Positions 42,344-51,960 of a DNA stretch of 54,957 nucleotides are shown here, in pieces. The notes under the pieces are model-generated. The model saw only the letters and a list, made by a program, of their open reading frames with translations. It had not been told where the DNA came from and did no database searches. A program made the translations under genes and the position numbers. The stretch comes from Candidatus Chlorohelix allophototropha (GTDB lineage Bacteria > Chloroflexota > Chloroflexia > Chloroheliales > Chloroheliaceae): contig NZ_CP128403.1 of assembly GCF_030389965.1 (NCBI RefSeq), positions 1 to 54,957 of the forward strand. The letters run 5' to 3'. Every line of letters begins with the position of its first letter. Positions within the stretch are counted from its first letter, which is position 1.

Positions 42344-42919
42344 ATGCCGCCTATCGTTGACTTTACCAACCGCGCCAAAGAAGACCTACGCCAAATTTTT
42401 GAGCATTGGGTAAGAAAATACGAATCGGACACCTATGCCCGGTTATCCGGCACGCTACTAAAGGAAATTGAAAAACTAGCTGAAAACCCAATGTTGAAGC
42501 GGAATGTGGAAGGCGCCCCTGAATACATCAAAATGTGGGCTATCATGAACGGAAGCTTTAGGGTCTATTTCGAGCGAATGGACAAAAACGCCATCAAAGT
42601 TCTGAGAGTTTACAGCGCTAAACGCATGGAACTACCCCCAGAGGAAATTACCAAACCACTTAGTACCGCCGACTTTACGGCATCAGCGCCGCCGCCCAAA
42701 CCGCGAAAACCGCAATCTTTCGAGGCTGTGCTAGGCGAAGCGCCGGTCAACAGCGTAGAATACCAGCTATGGCAAGGCGAGGGTATTTTAAGCAGTAGCA
42801 TAGAGAGCCGGGTAGAATACCTTCAGAACCGCGCCAAACGGACATTATCAGCCGATTACAAGCGGTTGGCGATAGCTTACCTTCAGGACGAACTGGGCAA
42901 GCGTAGAAGGGGCGAATAA
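42344..42919 (+). CDS. ParE/RelE-type toxin with long C-terminal extension
   Basis: A 191-residue protein. Residues 1-95 fit the ParE/RelE fold (V-D-F-T-N-R-A-K-E-D-L-R-Q-I-F-E-H-W, then G-S-F-R-V-Y-F-E-R and I-K-V-L-R-V-Y-S-A-K-R), acting on gyrase or mRNA in known members. Residues 96-191 are an unusual extra part with a Pro-rich linker and a helical end. Pairs with the HTH gene just upstream. Confidence 0.72.
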   Translation: MPPIVDFTNRAKEDLRQIFEHWVRKYESDTYARLSGTLLKEIEKLAENPMLKRNVEGAPEYIKMWAIMNGSFRVYFERMDKNAIKVLRVYSAKRMELPPEEITKPLSTADFTASAPPPKPRKPQSFEAVLGEAPVNSVEYQLWQGEGILSSSIESRVEYLQNRAKRTLSADYKRLAIAYLQDELGKRRRGE

Positions 42920-42957
42920 CAGTTATTAGCCGCTCAAGTAGTGAGGAAACGTGAAGT

Positions 42958-43518
42958 ATGGCAATGCGAGCAGGGGCTGAAAGGCTCTACAGTGTAGAAG
43001 AATTCGAGAAGTTACCGGAATTTGATAACGGCTACGAATTGCTGGAGGGGAGGCTGGTAAAACTACCGCTGACACACATTAATCACGGGCGTATTATCCG
43101 CCGCCTTATTGTCGCGTATTATAACTTTGACCCTAAAGAGCAAATCGGGGAAATGCTAACTGGCGAAGTAAACGTGCGGTTAAGCGATAACCACGCCCCT
43201 GCACCGGATATAGCCTTCTGGAAGAGAGAGAACAAACCCGCAGATTCGCTGGGAGCAGCGCCCCGTCCAGATATGGTAGCCGAAGTGTGGTCATCTTCTG
43301 ATTGGGAGCATCCCACCCAAGCCCGCGCCAAAGCCAAACGCTATATCGAAGCTGGGGTGTTGCTGGTGTGGCTCATAAACCCTAAGCAGCAAAATGCCGA
43401 AGTGTACCGACCGGGACAACCGGTGGTGACTATTGGGGAGCAGGGAGAGCTAGACGGTGGGGAGGTAATACCCGGCTTTAGTGTTTCTTTAGTGCCGCTG
43501 TTTGAGAATAGGGGCTGA
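42958..43518 (+). CDS. Uma2-family (DUF820) predicted endonuclease
   Basis: A 186-residue Uma2 protein: Y-S-V-E-E-F-E-K-L-P, Y-E-L-L-E-G-R-L-V, P-A-P-D-I-A-F with the metal-site Asp at about 80, M-V-A-E-V-W-S holding the Glu, and A-K-A-K-R-Y-I-E-A-G-V-L-L-V-W-L-I-N-P. Distinct from the Uma2 at 13139. Role unknown. Confidence 0.9.
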   Translation: MAMRAGAERLYSVEEFEKLPEFDNGYELLEGRLVKLPLTHINHGRIIRRLIVAYYNFDPKEQIGEMLTGEVNVRLSDNHAPAPDIAFWKRENKPADSLGAAPRPDMVAEVWSSSDWEHPTQARAKAKRYIEAGVLLVWLINPKQQNAEVYRPGQPVVTIGEQGELDGGEVIPGFSVSLVPLFENRG

Positions 43519-43540
43519 GCAGGAATGAGGAGTAATCACT

Positions 43541-43876
43541 ATGGCATCCCGGCAAAGTACCGTTGATTACATCATCGAACAAATTGCAGCCGCCGGAACA
43601 GTCTATGCCAAAAAGATGTTTGGCGAATATGGCATATTTTATGAGGGAAAGATGGTGGCGCTGGTTTGTGACGACCAACTTTTTGTCAAACCTACTGCTG
43701 CCGGAAAAGCCTATATCGGTGAATTTGTAGAAGGGATACCGTATCCCGGCGCAAAAGCCTGTCTGCTTATCAGCGGTGACAAATGGGATGACCGTGACTG
43801 GTTAGTGCAGCTAATACAAATCACCGCTCCAGCATTACCGCTACCAAAAAAGAAACTCAAGAGACCTAAAGAGTGA
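43541..43876 (+). CDS. TfoX N-terminal domain protein
   Basis: A 111-residue protein matching the TfoX/Sxy N-terminal domain: V-Y-A-K-K-M-F-G-E-Y-G-I-F-Y-E-G-K-M-V-A-L-V-C-D, then L-F-V-K-P-T. Stand-alone TfoX-N proteins are widespread; a role in competence is known only for full-length TfoX in gamma-proteobacteria. GAGGAG precedes the ATG. Confidence 0.88.
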   Translation: MASRQSTVDYIIEQIAAAGTVYAKKMFGEYGIFYEGKMVALVCDDQLFVKPTAAGKAYIGEFVEGIPYPGAKACLLISGDKWDDRDWLVQLIQITAPALPLPKKKLKRPKE

Positions 43877-43918
43877 GCGCTATTGGAACAAATGGCTGTG
43901 GGGTAAGAGAAGGGGCGA

Positions 43919-44878
43919 ATGATGGACAACCTACTGGTAACAATCGAAGCAGACAAATGGGCGGAAGCCGCCATAAGGTGGCTGGAAGCAGCCGAAGCGC
44001 GCCGGGGCAGCAAACGCACCAGAAACGAATACGAGGCAAACATGCGCCTGTTCATGGCTTCGGTGAGCAAACACCCCGCTCAGATAACCGGCTCAGATTG
44101 CCAGCGCTGGGCGAGTGAGATGCACCAAGCCGGACTGGCCAATGCCACCATCAAAGCTAGACTGGCAGCCGTCTCCAGCTTCTACCGCTTCGCCCAAAGA
44201 TATGAGGTAACCCCCGGACAATACCTGCACAGCTTCAACCCTGCCAGCGCCGTACAGCGCCCCCATGTCAACCCCTACGAACATGCCCAAGGACTAACCC
44301 CCGAACAAGCCAAGGCCCTGCTAAAAGCTTGCGACCGCGCCACCATCAAAGGGTTAAGAGATTACGCCCTACTGGCTTTCTACCTCTACACCGGAAGAAG
44401 AAGAAGTGAAATAGCCCGACTGTGCTGGCAAGATATACGACCGGGCAGCGAAGCGGGCAAACTGGAATATCACTACACCGGCAAGGGACACAAAAGCGCT
44501 TGGCGCGAAATCCCGCCCCCGGTGTGGAGCGCCCTCCAAAACTACCTCAAAGCGGCGGGTAGACTAGAAACCATGCGCCCCGACAGCCCCCTCTTCGTCG
44601 CCACCCAACATCAAGCCGCCGAGGAACGCCCCATCGCCCCCATCACCATCAACCAGATAGTTGACCGCGCCGCTAAGCTGGCCGGACTGGAGCATATAAA
44701 AGTACATTCACTCCGGCATACCGCTGCCAAGCTGAGAAGAAGGTCGGGAGCAGACTTGGAAGAGGTCAGCCAATTCCTCGACCATTCCAGCATTGCCACC
44801 ACCCAGATATATATCAACAGTTTAGAGGCGGTAAAAGACGTCAGTTGGCAGGGGGTAGAGGCGCTAATTGGGGGCTAA
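43919..44878 (+). CDS. Tyrosine recombinase / integrase
   Basis: A 319-residue tyrosine recombinase. Core-binding domain about 10-105; catalytic domain about 120-319 with Arg in Y-T-G-R-R-R-S-E-I, a Lys in the beta hairpin (G-K-G-H-K-S-A-W), H-S-L-R-H, L-D-H-S-S and the nucleophile Tyr in T-T-Q-I-Y-I-N. All catalytic residues are present. It could resolve plasmid dimers or integrate cassettes. No attachment site was recognised. A terminator follows at 44943. Confidence 0.9.
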   Translation: MMDNLLVTIEADKWAEAAIRWLEAAEARRGSKRTRNEYEANMRLFMASVSKHPAQITGSDCQRWASEMHQAGLANATIKARLAAVSSFYRFAQRYEVTPGQYLHSFNPASAVQRPHVNPYEHAQGLTPEQAKALLKACDRATIKGLRDYALLAFYLYTGRRRSEIARLCWQDIRPGSEAGKLEYHYTGKGHKSAWREIPPPVWSALQNYLKAAGRLETMRPDSPLFVATQHQAAEERPIAPITINQIVDRAAKLAGLEHIKVHSLRHTAAKLRRRSGADLEEVSQFLDHSSIATTQIYINSLEAVKDVSWQGVEALIGG

Positions 44879-44942
44879 AAGTATATAACTAATTAGCGTT
44901 TGTTTCATACTTCTATAGCCCTCCATGCTTCAGTAATAAAGA

Positions 44943-44972
44943 GCCGGGACCAGCACCCGGCCTTTTCTTTTT
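44943..44972 (+). terminator. Rho-independent terminator after the recombinase
   Basis: GCCGGG-ACCAGCA-CCCGGC followed by CTTTTCTTTTT; it also abuts the stop of the convergent gene at 44971. Confidence 0.85.
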
Positions 44973-45189
44973 AAAAACCGTTTTTTATTTTGTTTGTATA
45001 TGTGATGGTAGCCTCCCAGCATTCAGGGTGATAATAGACGTATAACAATGCAGCGGTACCATCCTCAGATTTACAGTGTGTTTCTAGGCAGATTGAAGCT
45101 TCTTCACAAATGATATTCTGGTTACAACCATAACAATCTACCGTTTCTAACAGTTTACCCGGTGGTATTTTCCTAATAACCGTCACCAA
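44971..45189 (-). CDS. Small Cys-rich hypothetical protein
   Basis: A 72-residue protein starting at GTG with AAGGAGG about 10 bases upstream. Four to six Cys (D-C-Y-G-C-N-Q, I-I-C, I-C-L, H-C, P-E-C-W) suggest a metal-binding knuckle. No family recognised. Confidence 0.6.
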   Translation of the reverse strand: MVTVIRKIPPGKLLETVDCYGCNQNIICEEASICLETHCKSEDGTAALLYVYYHPECWEATITYTNKIKNGF

Positions 45190-45289
45190 GAGTAGCCTCC
45201 TTTGACAGTAAACCTTATTTGGGCTTAGTTCTAATGACGGTATAATCAGCGCCGGTTACAAAGCCACCGGCAAAGCTGATAAAAGTTGG

Positions 45290-45484
45290 TTAACTAGCTT
45301 GTGTCAGCCTAAACACCGGCTTGAAGTGCGCTAATATATCGAACGCTTTATTTTCTTTGTTAGTCCACTGCTCAACGATTACGTTGCTTTTGCAAACGGG
45401 GCAACTTGAAGGGGGTTCTTGTCTAGGTTTGCCATCTTGACGGGTCTGGCAACGGCTCGACGGGCTGTTAATACTTTGATACAA
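45290..45484 (-). CDS. Possible small zinc-ribbon-like protein
   Basis: 64 residues from a TTG with no good ribosome binding site. S-C-P-V-C-K-S-N-V-I-V-E-Q-W looks like half of a zinc ribbon. May be a fragment. The rest of 45190-45656 has no other candidate gene. Confidence 0.3.
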   Translation of the reverse strand: MYQSINSPSSRCQTRQDGKPRQEPPSSCPVCKSNVIVEQWTNKENKAFDILAHFKPVFRLTQAS

Positions 45485-45656
45485 GTATGGAATAAATCAA
45501 AAGTTTTTTCCTCACCCTCCCGGATGATTTTTATATTGAAATCCAATCCAGGTGCAGTTTGTCCTATAAGCTGAATTTCTATGCTTGTCCACCCTTATCT
45601 ATCGTCTAAGAGCCACATCACAAGGTTTTTTATTGGGGAGGTGTTGCTAACCACTA

Positions 45657-45902
45657 TCATGCTTGCCCCAAAACTCTCAAGTTTCGCAAATCTTCTTCCA
45701 AGTCAGCCGTGTCGTAATGAACCGGGATTTGGCGACTGGCGAGTAGATGCTGAAACTGCATGCGGTTAAGCTGTGCTAAATGGGCAGCTTGGGCAAGGGT
45801 TAATTTGCCCTTCTGGAAAAGCAATATAGCTATTTCCTGCGCCATTTCTGCTTCGCTCATTCCGGTGGCGCGTATCAGCTCATCGGATATTTCAATGCTC
45901 AT
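45657..45902 (-). CDS. UPF0175-family antitoxin-like protein
   Basis: An 81-residue UPF0175 protein: M-S-E-A-E-M-A-Q-E-I-A-I-L-L-F-Q-K-G-K-L-T-L-A-Q-A-A-H-L-A-Q-L, then I-P-V-H-Y, the usual end motif with the D-L-E-E-D tail. Members pair with PIN-type toxins; no toxin partner is found next to it here. AGAGGTAA precedes the ATG. Confidence 0.88.
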   Translation of the reverse strand: MSIEISDELIRATGMSEAEMAQEIAILLFQKGKLTLAQAAHLAQLNRMQFQHLLASRQIPVHYDTADLEEDLRNLRVLGQA

Positions 45903-46661
45903 TTCCGTTTACCTCTTCTCTACTTCCTTTGAGTGGCATCCTGCCTTTATATGGTAAGACCTGCGTTAGTTGCCGTCAATGCCCCTCCACCAGCGCGATT
46001 CCCTCATCCGTCTTCAGAGAATAACTCTTTCAAGCAGTTCCAGTTTTGTTGCATATTTTGAAATTTCTTTAACATTTAACTTGCTTAAAACTGTTTCGCC
46101 TAACCTATTGAAAAACACTTTGACATAACTTACAATCTATTATAGTACATTAATTCTCATGATTCGTATTTAAGGAAATACGATGGTTTTTCTCGTAAAT
46201 GTGACTTGTCTGGTGAAAACACCGCCAGAAATAAATAGGAATAAGAAAATATTTTGAACCAGGCACTCCTAACCGAGTAGCACCTTTTTTTGTATATTTT
46301 TGATGAGTTGAAAACTTTGGATTAGTAAAAGGTCTTCTTGAGAATTGGAACCTATATTGCTTTGGCAAGTAATATCAGTTTATGAAGCAAATCAGCGTAT
46401 AGTATAAACCTAGATTCCACAAAGTGTTCTGTTCAAGCTGATAAGTAACTGCATTATAAAACAATAGCCCTTTAAAAGGGGGGCTAATCTATTTCATACG
46501 TGGACCAATTCTCTAGTCTATCTAAATACTGGAAAAAACCGCTGACTTATAGTTCGAAATTTTGTCAACGGTTATTGATATTAAGTGGACTTTGGGGTTA
46601 TTATACAATACTCAAATATTGAATACAATCCTCAAAGCCTTCAAAATATATGGAGGTCGTG
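45903..46661. other. AT-rich region upstream of the CyRepA1 gene
   Basis: About 760 bases without a convincing gene (a 72-codon minus frame at 46150-46368 has no RBS). Holds the hairpin TAGCCC...GGGCTA at 46465-46486. Location before a replication gene and high A+T make it a candidate old origin, but no iterons are visible. Confidence 0.4.
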
Positions 46662-47978
46662 ATGGAAGGAAATTACAATGCCGCTTTATTCAAGAGCCAT
46701 CTTGCTTTTCTGGGTCTGCCAGAAGACTATAATAGACATTTTAAGAAGTGGACACCCTTAGATCCCCAAACTGGTTGCCCCAAATTGGATAGCACAGGCA
46801 ACGTCAAAACCGCGCTATGTGTAGCAAAACCGCATACCGCCAGTGTACATGCCGAGGCAGTCTGGACCCAAATTAACCAGAGTTCTGAACTGAATAAGAG
46901 CGGCAATCCCAAAAAGCCATTTAACAAATCAATCGAAGTTGTTTCGAACCTGCAAATTGACTTCGAAGACCCTAAAAACCCAGAAAAAGTAAAAGAATTC
47001 GGACTTGCTTTTGGCAAGAAAGTATCTGCCTTATTGGGCTATCCCGAAGAGTTGCCGGTTTTGGATTCCGGCGCTGGTTGTCATATTGAATTCCCGATTA
47101 ATTCGATTATCACGGCTGATTTTTGCGGTGGTGACTTGGTTAATCAGGCGGTAAGGCAAGTAATCGAAAAACTCATAAAGCCCCTCTTTGACGAAACGGC
47201 ACAGGAGTTTTGTTTGACCGGAACTATAAAGTTGGAAGGCTTTGATATTTCACGTATTCTATCTTTAGCTGGAACATTCCGCCCACCTAACCCAAAGAAG
47301 GATATCGAGGGCAGGGCCTTTCTGGCGCAAGGCTACGCTCGTAAATGGCTTAACTATGACGAAACCAACCCGCCGAAACGCTGGGAGAATGAACAGCTTA
47401 CCCGCTTAATCCTGGAAGAAATCGAGGAAATCAAACGCGAAGAAAGCCAGAAACAAGCCCAAAAGGAAACTCGAAAAAAGGCCGATGTGACCAGTGCTAG
47501 TGGTATAGTTGGACTTCACACAAAAGACTTGAAATACTTTCTGGCTTGGCTACAGAAGCAAGCCGCAACTATGCCAATAACCGGCGATAGGTCAAAGAAC
47601 TTCTATCGGCTTATAGATAGAGCGTGGAGAGCAACCCAAAACGAAGCTTTGATAGGTGAAAACGCCGACTTTATAGACCAATTGACCGGTGGTAAATACA
47701 CCTCGCAGAGGTCTAATACAGAGGTTGAGGTTAAAAGAGCGCTTCAACGGATTGTAGCAAGCTGGAAAGCAAAGAAACATAAAGAAGCACGTGCCAGACT
47801 AGATACGCTGGCAGGGGTGAAAGTTGATAAACGTTATAATACTGCCTTTATGCCAGATATTGAACTTACTAAAGCTGTGACTATGCTTAAATCTGGCAAG
47901 GGAACTGGTAAGACTGAAGCTGCTGCTCGGTTAATAGCCAGTTTGCCAAAAACTGCCAAGGTTCTTTGTATTTCACAT
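46662..47978 (+). pseudogene. CyRepA1-family plasmid replication protein, 5' part
   Basis: The first 439 codons of a large replication protein. The N-terminal half resembles a primase-like/archaeo-eukaryotic domain (D-F-E-D-P-K-N-P, L-D-S-G-A-G-C-H-I-E-F-P, R-P-P-N-P-K-K); the helicase part begins with Walker A K-S-G-K-G-T-G-K-T-E and ends V-L-C-I-S-H at the insertion. ATG at 46662 with GGAGG before it. Split by the IS at 47979; the reading resumes exactly at 49204 after the 9-bp target duplication. Confidence 0.85.
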
Positions 47979-49194
47979 TTGCTACCGTACACAATTAGAA
48001 ATCCTCTAAAAGAAAAGGGATAAAGGCGACTGGTAAGGGTAAATGTTCATTCAAAAAATGCTCAAGCAGGTTCAAACCTAAATTGAACAGGCTCAAATCC
48101 AGTCGTTCGGTGCGATGAATGACCCGGTTCCAGCCTTCAGCTAAAGCTATCGTACCCAGATGTACAATCCAAAGATAAGCCAGACAAGCCGCTAACAATA
48201 ACCTTTCTAGCCGTTTAGGGTCATCCAAATGGCTCTTGTCCAGCCGAAACCCTCGGCTCTTGCTATCGGAAAAGAAGGTTTCAATCCTAAACCTCTTTTT
48301 GTAGTACCGGATTGCTTCCTGGGCTAGAGCCAAATTACTCACCAGATAAAGTGGCTCACGGTAAGGCTTTTGCCAGACCGCTATGACCAGTACTGGTCCG
48401 TACTCGTGTTTGCTGAATGCTACGCCGCTCTGACTCACTACCTGACCAGGCTGAACCCCTAACTTACTGATGGCATAATGAGCTTGTTCATCCAACCAGA
48501 CCTGGCTATTTTTAGCAGTACGACAGACATACTGCCAACCGTAATAATCTAACCGTCTTAACAAACGACAGCCATCGAATTCACCATCACCCAAAAAGAC
48601 TACTTGGCTACCAGACGGAACCAACGAGTGAACTTGCTTTAACAATCTGATGTGCAAAGCTTGAGCTAAATGTCCCTTTTTAGCCTTAACCACCAACCAA
48701 CCCAAAGGTAAAGCCCGCCCCTGATATACTACACTGATTACTAAGCCCATTCCACCAGCACCAACCTGACTGCCATCTATCACCAGTACCAGTGGACAAT
48801 GACACAGGCTACTCAGCAATTGTTTGGCGAAAGGAGCATACACCACTTTTTGGTTAAAGTTATCATTTTTGAGCAATCGGCGCATTCGGATGATGCGGCT
48901 TTCCCGTTTAGTTTTATCTGGCACTTTGGCGGCGATATTAGGCAACGCACTATGCCGACTACCTACAATCCCACTGATCACCATCGCTAGAATTGTTAAA
49001 TATTGTAATTCGCGCCCCTGCGCTTGTGGGTGGAGTTGCAACAATTGCTGTTTTATGGCACGATGTCGGCGAAGGTTGTCACTCATTTTGGTATCCTTTT
49101 GCTTTCTACTTTGGTCGGTAAGAAAACTACAGTTTACCACTCTGCCTCAACCTTCTCCTCCTTTTCCTCTCCTTTATATCTGTACGGTAGCAAA
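47979..49194 (-). mobile_element. IS4-like insertion sequence, about 1.2 kb
   Basis: Terminal inverted repeats TTGCTACCGTACA (47979-47991) and TGTACGGTAGCAA (49181-49193). ATTTCACAT lies on both sides (47970-47978 and 49195-49203): a 9-bp target duplication. It carries one transposase gene filling most of the element. Inserted in the CyRepA1 gene. Confidence 0.92.
47995..49086 (-). CDS. IS4-family DDE transposase
   Basis: A 363-residue DDE transposase. First Asp in L-V-I-D-G-S-Q-V, second in F-L-G-D-G-E-F-D-G, and Glu in Y-Y-K-K-R-F-R-I-E-T-F-F-S-D-S-K-S-R-G-F, the Y-(2)-R-(3)-E-(6)-K signature of the IS4 family. ATG at 49086 (M-S-D-N-L-R-R-H-R) after AAGGAT; a longer frame to 49140 lacks an RBS. 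Looks intact, so the element may be recent. Confidence 0.92.
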   Translation of the reverse strand: MSDNLRRHRAIKQQLLQLHPQAQGRELQYLTILAMVISGIVGSRHSALPNIAAKVPDKTKRESRIIRMRRLLKNDNFNQKVVYAPFAKQLLSSLCHCPLVLVIDGSQVGAGGMGLVISVVYQGRALPLGWLVVKAKKGHLAQALHIRLLKQVHSLVPSGSQVVFLGDGEFDGCRLLRRLDYYGWQYVCRTAKNSQVWLDEQAHYAISKLGVQPGQVVSQSGVAFSKHEYGPVLVIAVWQKPYREPLYLVSNLALAQEAIRYYKKRFRIETFFSDSKSRGFRLDKSHLDDPKRLERLLLAACLAYLWIVHLGTIALAEGWNRVIHRTERLDLSLFNLGLNLLEHFLNEHLPLPVAFIPFLLEDF

Positions 49195-51045
49195 ATTTCA
49201 CATAGGGTTATTCTTACTCAAGAACTAAGCCGCCGGTTTGGTCTGGAGAATTATCTAGATTTCCGAGAAGAGGGTATTATGCAACAGCGCGAATTATCTG
49301 ACGCGCCTCGCTTGTCAATCACGGTTGATAGCCTCCAGCATTTAATCAATTTGGGTTCTTCCAGAGATTTGCTTATCCTTGACGAAGTAACACAAATTCT
49401 CAGGTATTTAACGTTTTCCAAAACACTTTCTAAGTCGCGCCGAATCGTCCGGGTAGCCTTTGAAGCCTTAATAAGAAATGCTCATAAGGTGCTGGTTATG
49501 GATGCCGACCTTGACAAAGTAACTTATGACTACCTTTGTGGATTGAAGGGAAAAAAAAATATTGAGGTCGTGGTAAATGACTTCGTGCCTGAAAAGAATA
49601 TTCCGCTTTACTCTTTTGAGAAGAAAACCGAGTTGTTATCCCATATGTGCCATATCTTAAGGATTGGTGGCAAGATTTACTTTGCCTGTAATTCAAAGAG
49701 TGAAGTTGTCATACAAACCGCAATTATTAAAGCACAATTCCCGAACTTGCGGGTAATGTCTATCACTAGCGACAACTCAAATGAAGAAGCAATTCGAGAG
49801 TTTGCAAAAAACCTGAATGAGAATGTAATTGATTACGATATTCTTTTAGCCTCACCAAGCATTGGAACTGGCTGTGATATTTCGGTAGAGCATTTTGATT
49901 ATACCTTCGTAATAGGAGCAAGGCGGTCCACTAATCACCGTGATTTATTGCAGCATATGAGCCGTAATCGGAAGGCAAAGGCTATTTTTTGCTGGATAGA
50001 TCCGACTGAAGAAAACCACCCAATCGACCCCGAATACTACCGCAAAGAGTGTGTTGAAAGAGCCGTAGATACTGGCTTGATTGTCGGTTACGATGTTCAA
50101 GGCAGACGAATACCCGCCGCTATAGAACAGCGTCAGCTCAAACTATACGGTGCGTATAAGGCGCAGGATGCTATCAGCCACAACAAACTTGCTGAAAACT
50201 TTTATCTCCAGGCAGAACTCGAAGGCTACCAGGTAAAAGAGTGCACTGCCGAAGTCGAAACGCTTGAATACTCTAAAGCCCGAACTCAGACCAAGGGAAT
50301 CATAAAAGAGAAGGGAATCCAGGCTGTTCTTGACGCGCCGGACCTTGAAATGAGGGATGTCCAGAAACTAAAACGTAGGGAAAACGGTCTGTCCAGAAGC
50401 GAACGTGTTACTTTGGAAAGAAACAAGATAAAAGACTTTTACAAAGAAACACCGACTAAGGATTTGCTTGAATATGACCGAGAGGGCAAAACTCGCATTT
50501 CGATTTTCAATCTTGCCTTACTGCTTGGCTACCGAGACTCCTTAGAACTTGATGATAAAGATATGTTGAATACTGACAGGCTGATTACAGATTTTACTGG
50601 CTATACGCTTGCAACATACCGGCGAATTGAAATATTAAAGCAATTTTGTGTTTTAGACGATGACGGTTATTTTACTTTCGATAAAGAATTTTGTGCTAAA
50701 GACTTGTCCCAAGCGGTGCGCTGGACACTCAAAAATAAGCTTCTAATCCGGCGCGACCTAGGGCTATATCTACACCGCGATTTTCCAGATAAGCCAGTGC
50801 AATTTCTAGCAGAAGTATTACAGCAGGTAGGAATAAAGCTAAAACACCGGAGGTTTGGCAAGCGTGGCAAGCAGGTTTATTACTACAGGTTGGACAGGGA
50901 AAGTTTCGATAAAGCTTTGAAGTATGCCGAGAGGCTACAATTAGAGGCACAGCGTGATTGCGCTAGCAGCACACATACCTGTGTAGTCGACCCTTATGTA
51001 TATATATATAATAATCGTGTTGACTACAAAAGAGACACAGCGTGA
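49195..51045 (+). pseudogene. CyRepA1-family plasmid replication protein, 3' part
   Basis: Continues S-H-R-V-I-L-T-Q-E-L-S-R-R-F-G after the IS. Helicase motifs: Walker B L-L-I-L-D-E-V-T-Q, V-M-D-A-D-L, and A-S-P-S-I-G-T-G-C-D-I-S followed by D-L-L-Q-H-M-S-R-N-R (motif VI position). The C-terminal domain is helical and charged. Removing the IS and one 9-bp copy restores a single frame of more than 1000 codons. The extreme C-terminus has been changed by an 88-bp tandem duplication. An internal restart is possible but would lack the primase-like half. Confidence 0.85.
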
Positions 51046-51124
51046 TTGCGCTAGCAGCACACATACCTGTGTAGTCGACCCTTATGTATATATATATAAT
51101 AATCGTGTTGACTACAAAAGAGAC
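50949..51124. repeat. Two tandem copies of an 88-bp unit
   Basis: 50949-51036 and 51037-51124 are identical by eye. Each contains the near-perfect inverted repeat TGTAGTCGAC / GTTGACTACA around an AT-rich TATATATATATAATAATC. 88 is not a multiple of three, so the duplication shifts the frame and the CyRepA1 gene now stops early in unit 2 instead of reading on to 51179. Confidence 0.9.
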
Positions 51125-51921
51125 ACAGGTCAACTTTGCCTCGCTGAGACAAGACTACCAGCATGTACAGCACGCTTATAGACACACCTAGGTGTTACTC
51201 AGGCGCCCCCGCGTTTTGACTTATGCTTGAGACTGGCGAGCATCTGGAAATCAAACAATCTCAACTCCAGCACGATTGTTGGTGTTTGAGATTGTTTGCA
51301 TCATTTTTGCATATGCCATTACCCCCGAACAGATTCAGTTCGTGTTAAAGCCTGCCAGAAGACACTAAGACAATACAACCTAGAATTTATGATGTACTTA
51401 AAAGCTTATTCAACTCTAATTAGAAGTAATTGTCATTGTAATGTTTTAATGTTAAATTGTTAGCATACCAAAAGGCTAATCTTCTGTAACATGCCAGAAG
51501 TATCCCCAATATAGCCTATCCCTGAGTGAAGCTGGTTAAATCGGGTTTGCAGTAAAAGTTGTAATGTTGGCGATTTAGCGTTGAACAGAAGGATAGCCCG
51601 TGCCCAAAGTCTTTGATAACATCGAACTACATCTTGACCGTCCTTACGCGACACTTTTGCATCCATTCCAAAAGCCTTCAGAGCAGATTTTTGGGTGTGC
51701 TAATTCCAACATGCAAATTAGTGTGTAGTGCTACCCTATAACGAGTTGTGCAACAAAATTCCCCTGAAATTCATGGCGAACTTTGTTGTGTCAGTGGGAA
51801 TATTATTTAATAGAGGATGAGCCTCTTTTCCAAGAGGCTCATAAACAGATTCATAGAAACTACCAACATGTTGAAAAACGGTTTTGCTATTTACACACTA
51901 CGAGTCTTACAACCTGAAAGA
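51125..51921. other. Intergenic region with two inverted repeats
   Basis: About 800 bases upstream of the Res gene. CAAACAATCTCAA (51252-51264) and TTGAGATTGTTTG (51286-51298) form a perfect 13-bp inverted repeat. ATGAGCCTCTT-TTCC-AAGAGGCTCAT (51817-51842) is a perfect 11-bp hairpin with no T-run. A 68-codon minus frame at 51460-51666 has no known family or RBS. The hairpin may be a regulator of the restriction operon. Confidence 0.5.
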
Positions 51922-51960
51922 ATGAAACTAAACAATTGCACAGGAATCCAGCCGCGATGA
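51922..51960 (+). CDS. Possible 12-codon leader peptide before the Res gene
   Basis: ATG at 51922 reads M-K-L-N-N-C-T-G-I-Q-P-R and stops at TGA 51958-51960, which overlaps the Res start as ATGA. GAAAG precedes it. The exact overlap would allow coupled translation; could be chance. Confidence 0.25.
   Translation: MKLNNCTGIQPR

Noticed and set aside
46150-46368. 72-codon minus-strand frame upstream of CyRepA1
   Set aside because: No RBS, AT-rich, odd composition and no relatives recognised.
50949-51124. CRISPR array
   Set aside because: Only two directly abutting 88-bp units, no spacers, no cas genes anywhere in the window.
51460-51666. 68-codon minus-strand frame
   Set aside because: It reads somewhat protein-like but no family is recognised and no RBS is seen; not enough to call a gene.
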